Below are positions 6,534-8,498 of a DNA stretch of 8,498 nt, one piece after another (the first letter of the stretch is position 1; each line of letters begins with the position of its first letter). A model generated the notes under the pieces. It did not search any database and was not told the origin of the DNA. It saw only the letters and a program-made list of their open reading frames with translations. Source of the stretch: Crocinitomicaceae bacterium (GTDB lineage: Bacteria; Bacteroidota; Bacteroidia; Flavobacteriales_D; Sanyastnellaceae). The stretch is from positions 1 to 8,498 of the forward strand of contig JADLBA010000003.1 of assembly GCA_020848015.1 (NCBI GenBank). The letters are read 5' to 3'. Both the position numbers and the translations under genes were made by a program.

Positions 6534-8074
6534 TTGATAGGTCAATAGTAGGAATATCTTTGAAAGTAGGTTTGAAAGGTGCGTTTGCGTATTACCTAGC
6601 TCTTAGTACTATAATTTTAATCTCCTTTTTTACATATTCATATGCCTATTTCTGTGGCCTAAATTCAGATCATGCGATAATCGTTTTAATGACCCATTAC
6701 TTTGATCCCCGCGAATGTATATACTTTTGGGGTCAAGATCGATTTGGTGGCCTAGTCCCTTTGCTTGGCCAGCCATTCTTTAAATTAGGCCTATCAGCAG
6801 TAATATCAGCTTCCTTGGCTCAATATTTAATCCTCCTAATCGGGTTTCTCGCAATATCAAGTTTTATAAAAAGTCGGCTTTTCTGCATAGTGTTGGCCCT
6901 TGTTTGGTTTCTTCCTCCAACACACTTTATTGACTTTTTGCTTTTTTATTCAGGGGTCGAATACAGTCTTGTATTTCTTGCATTTTATTTCATTAACAAG
7001 GCGGACGCACGATCTGCAGCAAATGAGAAAATTGGCTCTGTTCGACTTCTTCTTATGGCTGCAATAATTCTAACAATAGCCATTTGGGTTTCCGATATGG
7101 CGATAATAACAATTTTTTCTTTGTTCCTTACCAGAATTATTTATTACATTCAAGAAAAGAGATTTTCCATTTTTTTTCTACGAGACGTGAAATTCTATGT
7201 CTATGTAGTAAGTGCTATTCTCGGCTTTTTAGTTATAAGCACTTTAAAAAATTCATCTTCACAGAGGATAGATTATACCTTTCTCAATACCATTCAACAA
7301 ACACAAGAAACTTTTAGATTGCTCTTAGAATCGGCATCGCGTTTGCTCACATTTGATGCCGACGAACCTTTCACAAGTTTATATATCTATTTATTGATCC
7401 TAATGTTGATAATCATATTAAAGAAAGTCGACCTACTTAAAAATCTCGTTTTTACCAACAAGCTGCTTACATTCCTTTTACTCGATGCGCTAATTGTATT
7501 TATAGTTATCCTATCTTCTCATTGGACATTGTTAAACGGGGTTCCCCGCAGATATTTTACAACTACGTACATTAGTTTTCTTGTTGCGCTGATATTCATT
7601 TTGGATAACCTTTACTTTAGGGAAGCGACCTTGTCAAAAATCAAATGGTTCGCAATTGGATCATGCCTTGTCGGTGGTTTGGGTAGTTTATACCATTTTG
7701 CAAGTATATGGCCTGGGACACTTACGCCAAAGACTAAGGTGATTGCGAAATTGGGGGCACTTGAAAAGATTGGTATTATTGGAAACTATTGGAATTCCTA
7801 TGTCTATTCCTGCGTAGATCCAAATAACGTTAAGGCGACACCATATGATTTAGCTGAGGTAAGGAATATGCATATCAACACAGAAACATTTGAACAGAAA
7901 AATATTTATGTAATTCGTGATATGTGGTTAGACGATTTTCCAGATACCCTGAATGTGCAAGACAAGATGCTTATTAAATCGGGAACTGAATTCAGATTAG
8001 TCGACGCCAATATGTGCAAATACCAGTTCGTGCGTTCTTATTCTCCCACCCAAAAGAGGAACAACAAGAAATAA
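6530..8074 (+). CDS. Polytopic membrane protein, probable GT-C type glycosyltransferase
   Basis: A 514-residue protein with about ten hydrophobic segments (for example about 17-40, 88-112, 116-139, 141-156, 172-203 in two helices, and several up to about 390), then a soluble tail of about 120 residues. The first loop after helix 1 carries N45-S-D-H-A49 and then W67-G-Q-D-R71-F-G-G. An acidic residue in this loop is typical of GT-C glycosyltransferases (PMT, ArnT and relatives), which move sugars from lipid-phosphate carriers on the outer face of the inner membrane. The tail has GNYWNSYVYSCVD (418-430) and IYVIRDMWLDDFPDTL, which look conserved, but I cannot name the family. The start is a GTG whose bases overlap the preceding TGA (GTGA), pointing to translational coupling; the next in-frame ATG is residue 54, inside the conserved loop. 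This gene is strongly AT-rich (sampled lines 23-43% GC). The donor and acceptor are unknown; the operon context suggests a surface glycan or glycoprotein. A plain hypothetical membrane protein remains possible. Confidence 0.7.
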   Translation: MIDRSIVGISLKVGLKGAFAYYLALSTIILISFFTYSYAYFCGLNSDHAIIVLMTHYFDPRECIYFWGQDRFGGLVPLLGQPFFKLGLSAVISASLAQYLILLIGFLAISSFIKSRLFCIVLALVWFLPPTHFIDFLLFYSGVEYSLVFLAFYFINKADARSAANEKIGSVRLLLMAAIILTIAIWVSDMAIITIFSLFLTRIIYYIQEKRFSIFFLRDVKFYVYVVSAILGFLVISTLKNSSSQRIDYTFLNTIQQTQETFRLLLESASRLLTFDADEPFTSLYIYLLILMLIIILKKVDLLKNLVFTNKLLTFLLLDALIVFIVILSSHWTLLNGVPRRYFTTTYISFLVALIFILDNLYFREATLSKIKWFAIGSCLVGGLGSLYHFASIWPGTLTPKTKVIAKLGALEKIGIIGNYWNSYVYSCVDPNNVKATPYDLAEVRNMHINTETFEQKNIYVIRDMWLDDFPDTLNVQDKMLIKSGTEFRLVDANMCKYQFVRSYSPTQKRNNKK

Positions 8075-8190
8075 TTTCCACGAATGGTCTGTTTTTGAAT
8101 TGAGGTGTTCCGAAAATGGATCTAATCTCGATCCTTGATTAAATTAAGAAAGAAACTATTGTATCACAATTAATGGTCTAAATCTTGAAC
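8075..8190. other. AT-rich gap between convergent genes, no clear terminator
   Basis: This gap separates the ends of two convergent genes, so terminators are expected. Only weak stems are visible: GGATC (8118-8122) with GATCC (8130-8134), and ATTGT (8158-8162) with ACAAT (8166-8170). Neither is followed by a convincing T-run on either strand. No gene is seen. Confidence 0.3.
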
Positions 8191-8364
8191 TCAAAATGAA
8201 AATCCGGGAAATGGACTATTAATCTTAAGAACGGTCCTGTATATCAGCTCGACTTTTCCTTGTTCAATTTTCCTGAGAGTTGATAAATCAACGCCCACTA
8301 TTGCGGCAAATTCTTTCTGAGTCAATTCCAGTTTTAGTATGTAACGTGTATATTCCTGCGACAT
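8191..8364 (-). CDS. Small XRE-type helix-turn-helix protein, possible antitoxin
   Basis: From the ATG at 8364 this encodes 57 residues. LTQKEFAAIVGVDLSTLRKI (14-33), followed by EQGK, is a classic XRE/HipB-like HTH: Q16 and E18 in helix 2, G24 in the turn, S28 to I33 in the recognition helix, then the E-Q-G-K end. Such small proteins are often antitoxins (HigA, HipB) or autorepressors. The frame stays open upstream to 8472 and could start at a TTG (8463), giving 90 residues with a basic extension (KKLIRRIGKRPK); I prefer the ATG because the HTH fold is nearly complete without the extension and the extension resembles nothing I know. The C-terminus after VLKI is short and ends in the unusual NSPFPGFSF, so the gene may be truncated or decayed. 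It converges on the glycosyltransferase-like gene, and any partner would have to lie upstream, towards or beyond the right edge. Confidence 0.6.
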   Translation of the reverse strand: MSQEYTRYILKLELTQKEFAAIVGVDLSTLRKIEQGKVELIYRTVLKINSPFPGFSF

Positions 8365-8498
8365 TGACCCCTGTCTCAGACCCCGATAAGTTGGAGACTT
8401 TTCGCAAAACAGTTTAGGTCTTTTTCCTATTCTGCGAATGAGTTTTTTTAGGAATTGGAACAAAAATGATTTTCAAAAGAACCGGAAGAAACCAATGG

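Noticed and set aside
8083..8179. Direct repeat AATGGTCT (8083-8090 and 8172-8179) as a target-site duplication
   Set aside because: The enclosed 81 bases have no inverted ends or transposase, and an 8-base repeat in AT-rich DNA can arise by chance.
8365..8463. TTG-initiated 33-residue extension of the HTH protein
   Set aside because: The start codon is rare and the extension matches no domain I recognise; the ATG at 8364 gives a compact HTH. It stays possible.

Overview
The window looks like chromosomal DNA of a Bacteroidota bacterium. Two proteins end in type IX secretion (T9SS) C-terminal sorting domains (in 2-634 and 5508-6533). Most starts have no clear Shine-Dalgarno sequence, and the REP-associated transposase remnant after comM is of a kind common in this phylum. 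I cannot name the genus.

Left half (1-4037, moderate GC; two sampled 60-base lines in comM were 50 and 53%). The window opens inside a secreted beta-repeat protein with a T9SS tail, followed directly by a terminator-like hairpin. Convergent to it is a signal-peptide GH16 glycoside hydrolase with an intact EIDxxE active site. Divergent from that is gmhA, sedoheptulose-7-phosphate isomerase of the heptose pathway, then comM, a YifB-type Mg-chelatase-like AAA+ ATPase. gmhA and comM look like conserved chromosomal genes with their key residues present.

Junction (4040-4394). Two bases after the comM stop lies the first 50 codons of a RAYT (IS200-like, TnpA-REP) transposase. It ends in a stop before the catalytic parts. 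After it the DNA becomes much more AT-rich (hand-counted lines of 23-28% GC in 4201-4380).

Right half (4395-8498, generally more AT-rich but uneven). Three genes lie head to tail with an 18-bp gap and then a 4-bp GTGA overlap, so they probably form an operon. They encode (a) an exported, cysteine-rich GH16-fold protein whose active-site signature reads EIDIVD rather than EIDxxE, with a short beta-rich tail ending Pro-Cys-Asn; (b) an exported fibre-like protein with a peptidase S74 intramolecular chaperone domain, a coiled coil and a T9SS sorting domain; and (c) a polytopic membrane protein that looks like a GT-C type glycosyltransferase. A small XRE-type HTH gene, possibly an antitoxin, runs towards the operon from the right edge.

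The operon is the part most worth following up. My inference is a cell-surface glycan-binding or glycan-decoration module: a sugar-recognising GH16-like protein, a trimeric surface fibre and a membrane sugar transferase. The sequence shows the gene order, the domains and the altered active site. The joint function is a hypothesis. No tRNA, rRNA, CRISPR array or complete insertion sequence was seen, and no gene-free stretch reaches 300 bases.
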